Positions 7,528 through 16,679 of a DNA stretch of 64,000 bases are shown here, in pieces. The notes below the pieces were generated by a model that saw nothing but the letters and a program-made list of their open reading frames with translations, did no database searches and was not told the origin of the DNA. The stretch covers positions 62,001 to 126,000 of the forward strand of contig NZ_FOVH01000021.1 in NCBI RefSeq assembly GCF_900115095.1. Reading direction: 5' to 3'. The stretch comes from Actinomadura madurae. Its GTDB lineage: Bacteria > Actinomycetota > Actinomycetes > Streptosporangiales > Streptosporangiaceae. The first letter of the stretch is position 1. Each line of letters opens with the position of its first letter. Position numbers and translations under genes: made by a program.

Positions 7528-9078
7528 GTGTCTATGACGTCTCATGCTTCCCTGCCTGTCAACTGGCGATACGAGGTCCCGACCAGTGGTAGCACCTACC
7601 TTCCTCCGGACGCAGGCTATGCCAAGGCGCTGACCAATCAGGGCTACGGTTTCGAGGCGGCAGTTGCGGACCTGGTCGACAACTCGATCGACGCTGACGC
7701 CGATGCCGTGGTGGTGCACTTCCTCCGCGACAAGGACCGCATCCTCTCGCTACTCGTTCTGGACAACGGGCGGGGCATGGATGAGGCAACCCTCGACAGC
7801 GCCATGACGGTAGGCCACCAGCGGGACTACGACGGCAGGGCATTAGGAATGTACGGCACCGGCCTCAAGGCCGCCTCGCTCTCACAAGCTCGCTCTCTTA
7901 CGGTCATCAGCCGCACCAAACGCAGCCGGGCGGCAGGCAGGAAGCTGACAGCGGAGAGTATCCAGGACCAATTCCGATGCGATGTTGTGGAACCCGGCTT
8001 CGCACAGCAGCAGGTCGACGTCTACGACGGTCTCATCCAGTGGCAGGGCACAATCGTCCGATGGGATCGAGTACGCAGTTTCGAGACCGTCACAGCTGGG
8101 CAGAGCGAGCAGTTTCTCTCGAAAGCCATTTCTCGACTCGAAATGCACCTAGGGCTCCACCTTCACCGATTTCTAGATAGTGGCTTCCAACTTGATATCG
8201 CCGTCTGGGATGTCATTACCGGTGAAGAGACAGATCACATTGCCGTAGAGCCATTGGATCCATTCGGCTACAAGATTCCAGGCAAGGCTGGCTATCCACA
8301 GAAATTTAACGCTCCGGTAGAAGAAGTAGGGGAAATCTCCCTGGAGGCCCATGTCTGGCCTGCCAAATCTAAGCAGGCAGGATTTCGCCAGATCGGTCCC
8401 GTGCTCGACCGCCAAGGTTTCTACTTCTATCGCAATAACCGGCTTGTCCAGGCGGGCGGTTGGAACAACTTGCGTACCCCGGAAGCTCACCTGGTTCTTG
8501 CCAGGGTAGCTGTGGACCTTCCAGCCAAGGAAAACACCGTCTTCAGCCTGACGGTCAAGAAGGACGGCGTTGAGGTCACACCGGCCTTCACTACAGGAGT
8601 GGAGAAGGCCATCAGCCGGGGAGGAAGCACCATCCGCGAGTATCTTGCGGATGCGGAGGCTGCTTACCGGGATGGGTTGTCGCGATCAACCATCGAGCGC
8701 AGCCCCGTCATCGCACCCGGTAAAGGGTTTGACCCCAAGATTAAGCGAGTGGTCAGAGAAGAACTTCCATTGAAAAATGGGGAAGGTCCACTGAGGATCG
8801 AGTGGACATCTCTTCCTGATGACCGGTTCTTTGAGCTCGATCGCGAGGGTTATGTCGTTCTTCTCAATAAAAACTTTCGGGAGGACTTCAACGACGGACG
8901 CCGCGGTGGCGTCAACGATGCGCCCGTGACGAAGACCCTCCTTTACTTGCTGCTTCAAGACAGCTTCGGCCTAGGGCGCTGGGAGAAGAGAAGAGCCGAC
9001 CGTATTGAGTACTGGAACAGCATCCTGTTCGCTGCTGCTCAGGCGCAGCGTGCCCGCCGGGGCCGAACGGGCCGCTGA
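7528..9078 (+). CDS. MORC/MutL-like GHKL ATPase
   Basis: A 516-residue protein with an N-terminal GHKL ATPase module: N box ADLVDNSIDA (residues 48-56), G1 box LDNGRGM (78-84) and G2 box GMYGTGLKAAS (107-117). The catalytic Glu of MutL-type N boxes is Asp here (D48). The remainder has the mixed alpha/beta look of the S5-type transducer and a novel C-terminus. Iyer, Abhiman and Aravind described such MORC-like ATPases next to Z1 helicases in predicted restriction-modification systems; the very next gene is a Z1 protein, 26 bp away. It most likely acts as an ATP-driven clamp or remodeller in antiphage defence. Start could be GTG 7528 or ATG 7534. Third positions contain many more A/T than core genes, consistent with transfer. 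Confidence 0.85.
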   Translation: MSMTSHASLPVNWRYEVPTSGSTYLPPDAGYAKALTNQGYGFEAAVADLVDNSIDADADAVVVHFLRDKDRILSLLVLDNGRGMDEATLDSAMTVGHQRDYDGRALGMYGTGLKAASLSQARSLTVISRTKRSRAAGRKLTAESIQDQFRCDVVEPGFAQQQVDVYDGLIQWQGTIVRWDRVRSFETVTAGQSEQFLSKAISRLEMHLGLHLHRFLDSGFQLDIAVWDVITGEETDHIAVEPLDPFGYKIPGKAGYPQKFNAPVEEVGEISLEAHVWPAKSKQAGFRQIGPVLDRQGFYFYRNNRLVQAGGWNNLRTPEAHLVLARVAVDLPAKENTVFSLTVKKDGVEVTPAFTTGVEKAISRGGSTIREYLADAEAAYRDGLSRSTIERSPVIAPGKGFDPKIKRVVREELPLKNGEGPLRIEWTSLPDDRFFELDREGYVVLLNKNFREDFNDGRRGGVNDAPVTKTLLYLLLQDSFGLGRWEKRRADRIEYWNSILFAAAQAQRARRGRTGR

Positions 9079-9104
9079 TACGCCGCCATTACCGGAGACG
9101 TAGT

Positions 9105-12095
9105 ATGACCGATGCGCTGCTGAACATACACACCGACGTGCTGGACGGTATGAGGCAGAGCCCCCGCAATTTCCAGGAAGCCGCCAGGCTTGTCACTGAA
9201 GAAGATTACCCTGACACGGATCTTGGCGAGGTGGCTTTTCGTGAGCGTCTCGTCAAAGAAGACGTGTCTGGCGGGCCTCTTCTCGCCCGGTGGAGGAAAG
9301 CGCTGGCAGAGTGGGACCGCGCAAAGGAACCGCGCTGGGCGCCAGAAACCCTGCCCCGCACGGATAGTCGGCGGGCCGCGGTCTACGACCGCCTTCGCGT
9401 GGGCAGCGCCCTCCGCAAGGCACTCACCCAAGCCGCCCCAGTTGACCGGGGGCCCGGGCCCACCATCATCGCTCATCAGCACACCCCCTGGTATACCCCC
9501 GAGCGTGCCGCAGCGCGCTCGTTCTATTGGCACGCATATGAGGACATGCTCAAGGCGAAGGGCTGGTCCGAGAATGCCATTGCCAGCCTGGACGAAGCCA
9601 GCCGCGCGGTTGTCGAGCGCCTCACCGATCCAGAACAGGTCGCCATACGGCAGGCAAAGGGACTGGTGGTCGGATACGTCCAGTCCGGAAAAACCGCGAA
9701 CTTCACTGGTGTCATCGCCAAAGCGATTGATGCCGGTTACCGTCTCGTCATTGTCTTGGGCGGCACGCTCAACATGCTGCGGGCTCAGACACAGCGGCGG
9801 CTAGACATGGAGGTAATCGGCCAGGAGAATATCCTGCGGGGGGCTGATCCCGGAGACGTAAACGCGCTGATCGGCATCGACTATGTCGGGGACGACGAGG
9901 ACTGGCCGAAGTTCGTACAGCATGGTGGACGACCGTCGGCACTGAAAGCCTTCGACATCGAGCGGCTGACTACACGGGACAAGGACTACAAGAGCCTCGC
10001 TCAGGGCATCCGCGCTCTGGAGTTCGAGAAGCGCGAGCCGACTAACCCCCTTTATGACCCGGTTAACCTTCATTATGCAGCGGCACGATTGTTGGTCGTT
10101 AAGAAGAACAAATCTGTCCTGACAAAGCTCGTTAAGGACCTCAAGCAAGTGCATGGCCTCCTAGGCGAGCTACCCGCACTCATCATCGACGACGAGTCTG
10201 ATCAGGCTTCCGTCAACACTATTGACCCGAAAAAATGGAAGGGAGGGGCAGCTGAGCGAACGGCCATTAACGGCTTGATCTCGGACCTCCTGAAGCTGCT
10301 ACCGCGTGCACAATACGTCGGTTACACCGCCACTCCGTTCGCAAATGTCTTCGTTGACCCAAGTGATGCAGAGGACATCTTCCCCAGCGATTTCCTGATC
10401 TCTCTGCCTAGGCCCGATGGATACATGGGCGTGCAGGAATTTCACGACCTTGACTCACCGCTTAGTCCTGCTGAGCGCACTGTGGCAAATTCGCAGGAGA
10501 AGGCCCACGTCCGAGACGTACCCGGAGAAGATGACGGTGATCGCCTCCAGGAGGCTATGGACAGTTTTGTCCTGGCTGGGGCCCTGAAGCTATTCCGCGC
10601 TGAGAACGGTGTCCCTGACGGGCCGTTCCGCCACCACACCATGCTCGTTCACGAGTCGGTCCGCGTGGACGATCACGCGGAGCTGGCCTTGCACCTCAAC
10701 ACCTTGTGGCATCAAGCCGGTTATCTCTCTGAGGAGGGGCACTTCCGTCTGGCCAAACTATGGTCTGTCGACTTTGCACCGGTCTCCGCAGCGCGTGCCC
10801 CTGATCTTCCCAATCCAGTCTCCTACGAGGATGTACGCCCGTACGTGAGCAGGGCGCGCCAGCTTATCGGCTCCGGAGGCACACCGGTGGTTGTTGTGAA
10901 CGGATCCACGGACCGCTACTTCGAGCGACTTGACCTCGACTTTGACCGTACGCCGCATGTATGGAAGATCCTGGTTGGCGGCACCAAGCTCTCACGGGGC
11001 TTCACGGTCGAGGGCCTCACTGTGACTTACTACCGCCGGACTACACGCCAAGCAGACACCCTCATGCAGATGGGACGCTGGTTTGGATTCCGTCCGGGCT
11101 ACCAAGATCTAGTGCGCTTGTATATCGGACGCGCGGAGCAGTTGACAAAAACCCAAACCATCGACCTTTACCAGGCGTTCGAGGCAGTCTGTCGCGACGA
11201 GGAAATGTTCCGTGAAGAGCTCGCCCGTTACGCCGTTCTCGTAGATGGTAAGCCCCAAGTCACACCGAATCAGATCCCGCCCCTTGTCGCACAGCATCTA
11301 CCATGGCTCAAGCCCTCTGCCCGTAACAAGATGTTCAACGCTGAACTCATCGAAGTACGCTCTCCGGGGCAGCCAATCGAGCCGGCTGCCTACCCCCTCT
11401 CCCCTTCCGTCCTGAGGCGCAACACTGAGCGTTGGTCCCCGCTCCTCACTACCTTCACGAAGGAGCCAGTTACTCTTGCGGTCCCGCAAAAGGTGGAGGG
11501 CGACGCAAACGGAAGCTTCCCAGCCCTTACCACGAAGGTGTCCCACACCCAGTTCTTGAGTGTGCTGAGCCAACTGGAGTGGGAGCGGGAGGGCATTTTT
11601 CAGCCACATTTGAATTATCTTGCTCAACTCGACGGCACTCTGGCTAAGGTTGACGACTGGCTCCTGGTTGCTCCGCAACTCAGGAACGAGAGGCGCATTC
11701 AGGCGTCACTATTGGGCTCTACTAACCTATCCCTTGTGCGGCGCACCCGTCAGGCAGGGAAATCTTCATTCGGCCGTATTGCGAGCGAGGACCACCGGAT
11801 GGTCGCCCAGCGGCTAATCGACGCGGCTTCCGTACCCGACGCTTTCGCTGCCGCCTACCCATCGATTGGACCGAACACTGGCGTGGCACTTCTCTACCCG
11901 GTAGTGGAGGGGTCAAGCGAGGCTGATGTACGGGCTGCTGTATCCCACGGCAAGGCAGACCCATCAAGAATAGTCATGGCTTTCACCCTGATCCCGCCGA
12001 GGTCGGCTATCGACACTTCTCATCGTCTGGTCCGGTTCCAAGTTAAGGACGCCCAGCACGCAGAGAGTGCCATCGTCCCAAGTAACGGCACCTAA
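9105..12095 (+). CDS. Z1-domain helicase-like ATPase
   Basis: A 996-residue Z1 superfamily protein. GYVQSGKTANFTG (about residues 187-200) is the Walker A, LIIDDESDQASVN (about 358) the Walker B, VGYTATPFANVF (about 404) matches SF2 motif III, and GGTKLSRGFTVEGLTV with LMQMGRWFGFRPGY (about 625-665) matches motifs V and VI. The family is predicted to be an SF2-type helicase or translocase in restriction-like systems together with MORC/MutL ATPases. It lies 26 bp after such an ATPase gene in one operon, with a GGAG ribosome site before ATG 9105. A perfect stem-loop follows its stop. No nuclease motif is obvious in it, so cleavage would have to come from another component. Confidence 0.9.
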   Translation: MTDALLNIHTDVLDGMRQSPRNFQEAARLVTEEDYPDTDLGEVAFRERLVKEDVSGGPLLARWRKALAEWDRAKEPRWAPETLPRTDSRRAAVYDRLRVGSALRKALTQAAPVDRGPGPTIIAHQHTPWYTPERAAARSFYWHAYEDMLKAKGWSENAIASLDEASRAVVERLTDPEQVAIRQAKGLVVGYVQSGKTANFTGVIAKAIDAGYRLVIVLGGTLNMLRAQTQRRLDMEVIGQENILRGADPGDVNALIGIDYVGDDEDWPKFVQHGGRPSALKAFDIERLTTRDKDYKSLAQGIRALEFEKREPTNPLYDPVNLHYAAARLLVVKKNKSVLTKLVKDLKQVHGLLGELPALIIDDESDQASVNTIDPKKWKGGAAERTAINGLISDLLKLLPRAQYVGYTATPFANVFVDPSDAEDIFPSDFLISLPRPDGYMGVQEFHDLDSPLSPAERTVANSQEKAHVRDVPGEDDGDRLQEAMDSFVLAGALKLFRAENGVPDGPFRHHTMLVHESVRVDDHAELALHLNTLWHQAGYLSEEGHFRLAKLWSVDFAPVSAARAPDLPNPVSYEDVRPYVSRARQLIGSGGTPVVVVNGSTDRYFERLDLDFDRTPHVWKILVGGTKLSRGFTVEGLTVTYYRRTTRQADTLMQMGRWFGFRPGYQDLVRLYIGRAEQLTKTQTIDLYQAFEAVCRDEEMFREELARYAVLVDGKPQVTPNQIPPLVAQHLPWLKPSARNKMFNAELIEVRSPGQPIEPAAYPLSPSVLRRNTERWSPLLTTFTKEPVTLAVPQKVEGDANGSFPALTTKVSHTQFLSVLSQLEWEREGIFQPHLNYLAQLDGTLAKVDDWLLVAPQLRNERRIQASLLGSTNLSLVRRTRQAGKSSFGRIASEDHRMVAQRLIDAASVPDAFAAAYPSIGPNTGVALLYPVVEGSSEADVRAAVSHGKADPSRIVMAFTLIPPRSAIDTSHRLVRFQVKDAQHAESAIVPSNGT

Positions 12096-12403
12096 TGATA
12101 AGCCATCAACCAGAGGCGACAGAGTTAGACTCTTGCAGCTAGGAGGAAATTGGGTCGGAATAGAATTCCGACCCACTTGATGACAAGCACGTCTGGCCAT
12201 GCTCGCGTTTAGTGCAGGGTCTACTTGTCCAAGACACCGACTGACGATGCTAGAGACCTATATCACTGTGAGTCACTGACTAATCGCAAACAGTAGCCAG
12301 TTTTGGGAATGACCTCGTTGGCCACATCTGGCAGCGTGTCTCGTGCGCACAAGACACGACAGCAGATTGCAAGGTCCGAGGCAAGCCGGCAAAAGTTAAT
12401 GGC
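12096..12403 (+). terminator. Intergenic segment with hairpin 12152-12174
   Basis: GGGTCGGAAT/ATTCCGACCC forms a perfect 10-bp stem with loop AGA, about 57 nt after the Z1 stop, and probably ends that transcript although no long T run follows. The remaining 230 bp to the next start are relatively A+T-rich and presumably hold the promoter of the following operon; no gene is seen. Confidence 0.6.
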
Positions 12404-13216
12404 GTGAGCCCACCCACTGGCCAATCACCGATCAACGAGAGGCTCGCAGCTGCCCTCCGCGAGTACCGGCTGCGGGCAGGCCTCTCACGCGGCGAGGTTG
12501 CAGCGCGCGCCAACCTGGATTTGAGCGTGCTCTCGCGGCTCGAGAGAGCCGAGTACCCACACCGCGTCAAGAGCGAAACGCTCTCGCGGCTCGCAAGCGC
12601 GCTGGATTGCGGTGACTCACTGCACCTCGCAGCGGATCTGCCGACCCCCAGGGTCCAGGAGCTCGGCCCCATCCTGCAGCGCGTTCACCTAGCAGCCGGC
12701 GATCCTACAACACGGGAGGGCCTGAGGCGGCTCGAGCTCAGAGGGTACGCAGCCAGGTTCGACCGCGCGGCGCTCCGCAGGGACGGTGGCCAAGTCGATG
12801 AGGTGCGGCTAGCCCGGGCGGTAGCACGCGCGACGGGGCGCGGTGTAGTGACGCGCGAGGCACCCTCTCAGCAAGATGCAGCCGGCCGGCGCTTCTGGAC
12901 GGCTCACGCTGCAGCGCACGCGCTGCTCGACAGCGGTGGGTGCAGGTGGCCACGCGTGGAGGCGGGAGAAGGGGAGGCCAATTACGTTGCCGGTGTCCTC
13001 CTCGCACCTGACCGGCTGGTCCAGGCGGCCGTCCGGAGTTGCGTCATACCCCGCAGCCAGGAGCTGTGGGCTTACAGCTGCGCCGATCTGACCGCAGAGG
13101 TTGCCGAGCGTTTGCTGGTGCCCGGGTGGGTCGCGATACAGCGCATTGCCGATGCAGGCCAGCTGGAAATCTTCCTCCCGATCCAGGAGGAAGAGGGGCC
13201 GGAGGAGGAATCATGA
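12404..13216 (+). CDS. XRE regulator with degenerate ImmA/IrrE domain
   Basis: A 270-residue two-domain protein. Residues 11-65 form an XRE helix-turn-helix (EYRLRAGLSRGEVAARANLD, SVLSRLERAE). Residues 130-215 match ImmA/IrrE: FWTAHAAAHALLD replaces the usual HExxH zinc-protease motif with HAAAH (H168, H172), and EANYVAGVLLAP matches the downstream family motif. The Glu needed for catalysis is absent, so it is probably a sensor or repressor without protease activity. The GTG start is not preceded by a clear ribosome site. The stop overlaps the next gene (ATGA), so it heads the four-gene operon and is a good candidate for its regulator. Confidence 0.82.
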   Translation: MSPPTGQSPINERLAAALREYRLRAGLSRGEVAARANLDLSVLSRLERAEYPHRVKSETLSRLASALDCGDSLHLAADLPTPRVQELGPILQRVHLAAGDPTTREGLRRLELRGYAARFDRAALRRDGGQVDEVRLARAVARATGRGVVTREAPSQQDAAGRRFWTAHAAAHALLDSGGCRWPRVEAGEGEANYVAGVLLAPDRLVQAAVRSCVIPRSQELWAYSCADLTAEVAERLLVPGWVAIQRIADAGQLEIFLPIQEEEGPEEES

Positions 13217-14991
13217 AGCCCAACTGGGAGGAACCGTTCGACAGATCGCTGCCCAGTCCGCTGAAAGCAGTAGCAGCGCTACGTTCCGCTGGCGAAGACA
13301 GTGTCGTTTCTACCAAGACGATGACTTCCCGGCAGAAACTGATGTACATCACGACCGGACTGGAAGATCGCCTGGCTCGCCGGATGCTCGGGCCGAGAGC
13401 CCCAGCCCTGCTCCTGCTCAGCGGCAGTTCGGGTGGCGGCAAGTCCGCTCTCATCCGGATGCTTGAGCAGACCGTCCCGCCCAACACCTTCACCACAGTG
13501 GTCGAAGACGCGACGCACGCCGAGGCTCCGGATGCGGACCAGACCCGCTACCTTGCCCAGGTTCTCGCAGGCTTCAACGATGGCGTCCCCGGGCCCGGCG
13601 TACACATTCTGCTCGCGGCCAACACTGGCCTTCTCCTGCGCCTTGAGCGCATGTTCAAGCTGGCCGCGCACCCAGCCCTCGCCGAACTAGTGGCGTTCGC
13701 CCTCCGCCGGCTGGGCGTGCCCGCAGCCTCGCCTGTTCCCGCTTCCAGGGCGGAGGAGCTGCGGGACACGGTCTTGGTCGTGGATCTCGATCAGCGCCCT
13801 ACCTCCGGCGGAGAGGACCGGCTGTTCAGACGGATGCTCCCCGTCCTGGAACCTGATGCGCCTAATGGCGTACTCGCTGGGGCGGGGCGATGTGACACCT
13901 GCCAAGTAAGAGCGTTCTGCGCGCCTCGCACCAACCTGGAACTGCTCGCTGATCCGGAGATCGGTGCCGTCCTCGATGAGGCTGTCGACCAGGTGGCGCT
14001 AAGGCGGGGCCGGGACGTGCCTCCAAGGCAGTTCTGGGATGCGCTGGGCGCCCTCGCGCTGGGGGGCTTGCAAGTCCCCCCTGGGGCTGACCCATGCGAG
14101 GGCGTCGCTGCCCTGGCAGCTAGGAACGATCTCGACGGTGTCTGGAGATCCCTCCTGCCCAACGGTGTCTTTACCAAGCACGATGCGAACCCCTTGTGCG
14201 CAGATCTCGCAGCCCTCGATCCTGCCTTCGCTCCTAGCCTTGAAGGGCACGACATCATCGCATCCGCCGGTGTCGATCCCGAAGGTGACGCTAGCTCGCT
14301 AGTAGACATGCTTGGCGATGCCAACCGCAGGCGTGAGGCCGTGGCCACGGCAGCCAGTGCACTGGCCACCGGGCAGGTCCTGGGCGGCCCCGCTGCAGTC
14401 GCCCGCGGGTTGGCCCGCGCCTCCTGGCTCGCCGGCAAGCTCTTGCTCCAGACTGCAGCCTCGACCATTTTCGAGCAGGCGCTGGGGGGCGACGAGACGG
14501 CCATCGACAAAGTGGTGAGGGTCACGGCGCAAGGGATCGTCAGTTCCTTTGGACGCTACGTCGAGGGAAGCTATTACCTCCCGACGGAGAGTCTCGCCCA
14601 GCGGAGGGATTCGCGGGTACTCGTCAGAGTCGAGCTCGACGAGATGCTGGACTGGCAGCCATCCGTGCCGGAAAAGGAGAATCCCTGGGGGAGTGAGATA
14701 GTCGGTCTGCGCCCCCTAACTGCTCGAATCTTGATCGGGAATTCCGACATGGTGCTGGATCTCCCGCTGTATGAGCTACTCGAGCGGGCTGCCAGCGGGA
14801 CGAACGCGGCTTCGGTCGATATCGAGCGTTTCCATTCGCTCCGCCATGCAGTCGAGACGCTCGGCCGGACGAGGGCGGACGACCGAGACGCTCCCCTGCT
14901 AATCGTGCGCGATGGCGGCCGAGAAGCGTACCGAGCGAAGACGAGCCTATGGCGTGGGCAACAGACATTCCGTATCACCAAGGTAGGCTGA
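13213..14991 (+). CDS. DptF-like P-loop ATPase
   Basis: A 592-residue ATPase. Walker A is GSSGGGKSAL (residues 71-80) and a Walker B-like strand is TVLVVDLD (about 187). A Cys cluster CDTCQVRAFC (about residues 230-239) resembles the CxxC-x5-C element I associate with DptF of phosphorothioation-dependent restriction. Length, position and partner sizes (about 590, 560 and 1730 residues in F-G-H order) also fit DptFGH/DndFGH. The assignment is by pattern and gene order, not by alignment. It starts at an ATGA overlap with the XRE gene and ends 2 bp before the next gene. No dndABCDE modification genes are present in the window. Confidence 0.6.
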   Translation: MKPNWEEPFDRSLPSPLKAVAALRSAGEDSVVSTKTMTSRQKLMYITTGLEDRLARRMLGPRAPALLLLSGSSGGGKSALIRMLEQTVPPNTFTTVVEDATHAEAPDADQTRYLAQVLAGFNDGVPGPGVHILLAANTGLLLRLERMFKLAAHPALAELVAFALRRLGVPAASPVPASRAEELRDTVLVVDLDQRPTSGGEDRLFRRMLPVLEPDAPNGVLAGAGRCDTCQVRAFCAPRTNLELLADPEIGAVLDEAVDQVALRRGRDVPPRQFWDALGALALGGLQVPPGADPCEGVAALAARNDLDGVWRSLLPNGVFTKHDANPLCADLAALDPAFAPSLEGHDIIASAGVDPEGDASSLVDMLGDANRRREAVATAASALATGQVLGGPAAVARGLARASWLAGKLLLQTAASTIFEQALGGDETAIDKVVRVTAQGIVSSFGRYVEGSYYLPTESLAQRRDSRVLVRVELDEMLDWQPSVPEKENPWGSEIVGLRPLTARILIGNSDMVLDLPLYELLERAASGTNAASVDIERFHSLRHAVETLGRTRADDRDAPLLIVRDGGREAYRAKTSLWRGQQTFRITKVG

Positions 14992-14993
14992 AG

Positions 14994-16679
14994 ATGAATG
15001 GTGCAGACCGGGAGATCGAGCGCCTCGTGGCCTCGCTGCCAGCCATCGTGGAAGCCGGTGTCACACTAAGTGATGGCTGGTTGGTGGTCGATGGAGAACC
15101 GACTCTCCGCATCCCACGCAAGCAGAGCCAGACCCGGGATGAGTGGCTACGGCACGACGCACCCTCTGTCTACCCGAACGTTCCACGTGGCCAGCCTCGG
15201 GCGACCCTGCTGTTCGGGATACTTCAGGACTCAGGCACCGCTGACGGAGAGTGCCCCTTCGATAGTCACCTCGAGGCAGAGCTGCGGGAGAAGCTCCCCG
15301 GGGACACGATGGAGAAGCGCACGGCCGTCTCTGATGCCATCGTCGAGAAGTTCTGGTACCGAAGCGAGAAGGTTCATTATCTTCTCCCGCTCCACTCGTC
15401 ACTCTCCCTCGGATTCCGGCAGAGCAGCTCCGGCGGCGGCCGGATGCAGTACAAGATGTTCCGCGGGAGTATCCTGCCGTTCCTCTGCAGCCACACAGGC
15501 GGTATCGATGAAGTATTGATCGATCGGATGCTCGACGTATTTCGAAGCGACGACGACTTCACGCACCTCGACCGCGAGGTCCTGCGAATAGCTGGAGAAA
15601 TCTCTCCAGAAACGAATGGTCCTAGCGTCAAGATCCTGCTTAGAAGCGAAGGAACCAGAGAGGTTCTAGAAAGGCTCGAGAGCGCAGGTGGCGCCTTCTG
15701 TCAAGCCTCGCTAGATCGTTTCCGCGAGGATCTCGCGGAAGTGCTCACCATGCAGCTCCCGCGCCGGGATCTTATCGACCAGATAACCATGTTGCTGGCG
15801 CTCCATCTCACAACCTGGCTTTACAGGGCGAGCATGGTCCTGTCAAACCAGCTCGAACGCGTCGTCCGGCTCTTCACCCTCGCACCGTCGGCAGACGCTC
15901 CCGGTTGCTCCGTTGGCTGCGCCGGAGACTTGACTACCTGTGACCTAGCCGGACGTATGAGTTTCCGAGTCGGCTCTGGCGGCTTCCGGTCTGCCAAGAT
16001 GTCGGACCCATGTGTGGGAAGCTACCTGGAACTCACCAGCGGTTACCTGATGCCGCTCCCCGTTACCATCGCTGCAGCGAACCTGGCGGCGGAGGCCCTC
16101 CTGGCGGCTGGGGGCCCGGAGATCCGCTCCCTCGACCTTCCCGCCATGCATCGTGCACTTTCCGAGGGTGGCGCGCAGCTCCGGAGCCGTTTCGATGCGA
16201 TCACCAGGGTCCTGGCCATTTGCAGGGGAGCCCAGCAATACCCGGCCGCTCCTCTGGAAGAGAAGGAGAGGTTCGCCCGGACCGGCGCCCCAGGGCTGTA
16301 CGCCCTAAGGGAAGCGCTGCTAGAAGCACGCCGATCTTCCATGAGGAACGTCGGCCGCGACGTCGTGAACCAGCTCGTGAAAGAGGTCCCTACCGGCAAG
16401 CTGATCCAGTCGAACGGAACGCGCATCACCTTCTTCGAGACAGACGAAGCGATGCTATTCCTTCTTGTCCGGCTCGTATGCGGGCGCGAGCTAGTCCCGT
16501 TCGCCGAGTTCCTGGAAGGGCTCAAACGGTACGGCCTGGCGCCCCAGAGCAGGGAAGAGGAGCGGCTCCTTCAGAACGCGCTGGAGCGCCTAGGGATGTT
16601 CGCGAGGTACAGCGATGCTGCTGAGAGCGCTTACGTCCACCACTCCAGCCAATTCAGCGCCAGTGAGGTGACCAGATGA
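14994..16679 (+). CDS. DptG-like restriction-module protein
   Basis: A 561-residue protein without an enzymatic motif that I recognise. It is the middle gene between a DptF-like and a DptH-like ATPase, which is the place of DptG; DptG proteins are usually shorter (about 450 residues), so the identity is tentative. Noticeable features are MQYKMFRGSILPFL, a Cys-rich patch (PGCSVGCAGDLTTCDLAGR, about residues 300-320) that could bind a metal, and a mostly helical C-terminus. ATG 14994 lies 2 nt after the preceding stop, and the stop overlaps the next ATG (ATGA), so all genes of the operon are coupled. Confidence 0.5.
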   Translation: MNGADREIERLVASLPAIVEAGVTLSDGWLVVDGEPTLRIPRKQSQTRDEWLRHDAPSVYPNVPRGQPRATLLFGILQDSGTADGECPFDSHLEAELREKLPGDTMEKRTAVSDAIVEKFWYRSEKVHYLLPLHSSLSLGFRQSSSGGGRMQYKMFRGSILPFLCSHTGGIDEVLIDRMLDVFRSDDDFTHLDREVLRIAGEISPETNGPSVKILLRSEGTREVLERLESAGGAFCQASLDRFREDLAEVLTMQLPRRDLIDQITMLLALHLTTWLYRASMVLSNQLERVVRLFTLAPSADAPGCSVGCAGDLTTCDLAGRMSFRVGSGGFRSAKMSDPCVGSYLELTSGYLMPLPVTIAAANLAAEALLAAGGPEIRSLDLPAMHRALSEGGAQLRSRFDAITRVLAICRGAQQYPAAPLEEKERFARTGAPGLYALREALLEARRSSMRNVGRDVVNQLVKEVPTGKLIQSNGTRITFFETDEAMLFLLVRLVCGRELVPFAEFLEGLKRYGLAPQSREEERLLQNALERLGMFARYSDAAESAYVHHSSQFSASEVTR

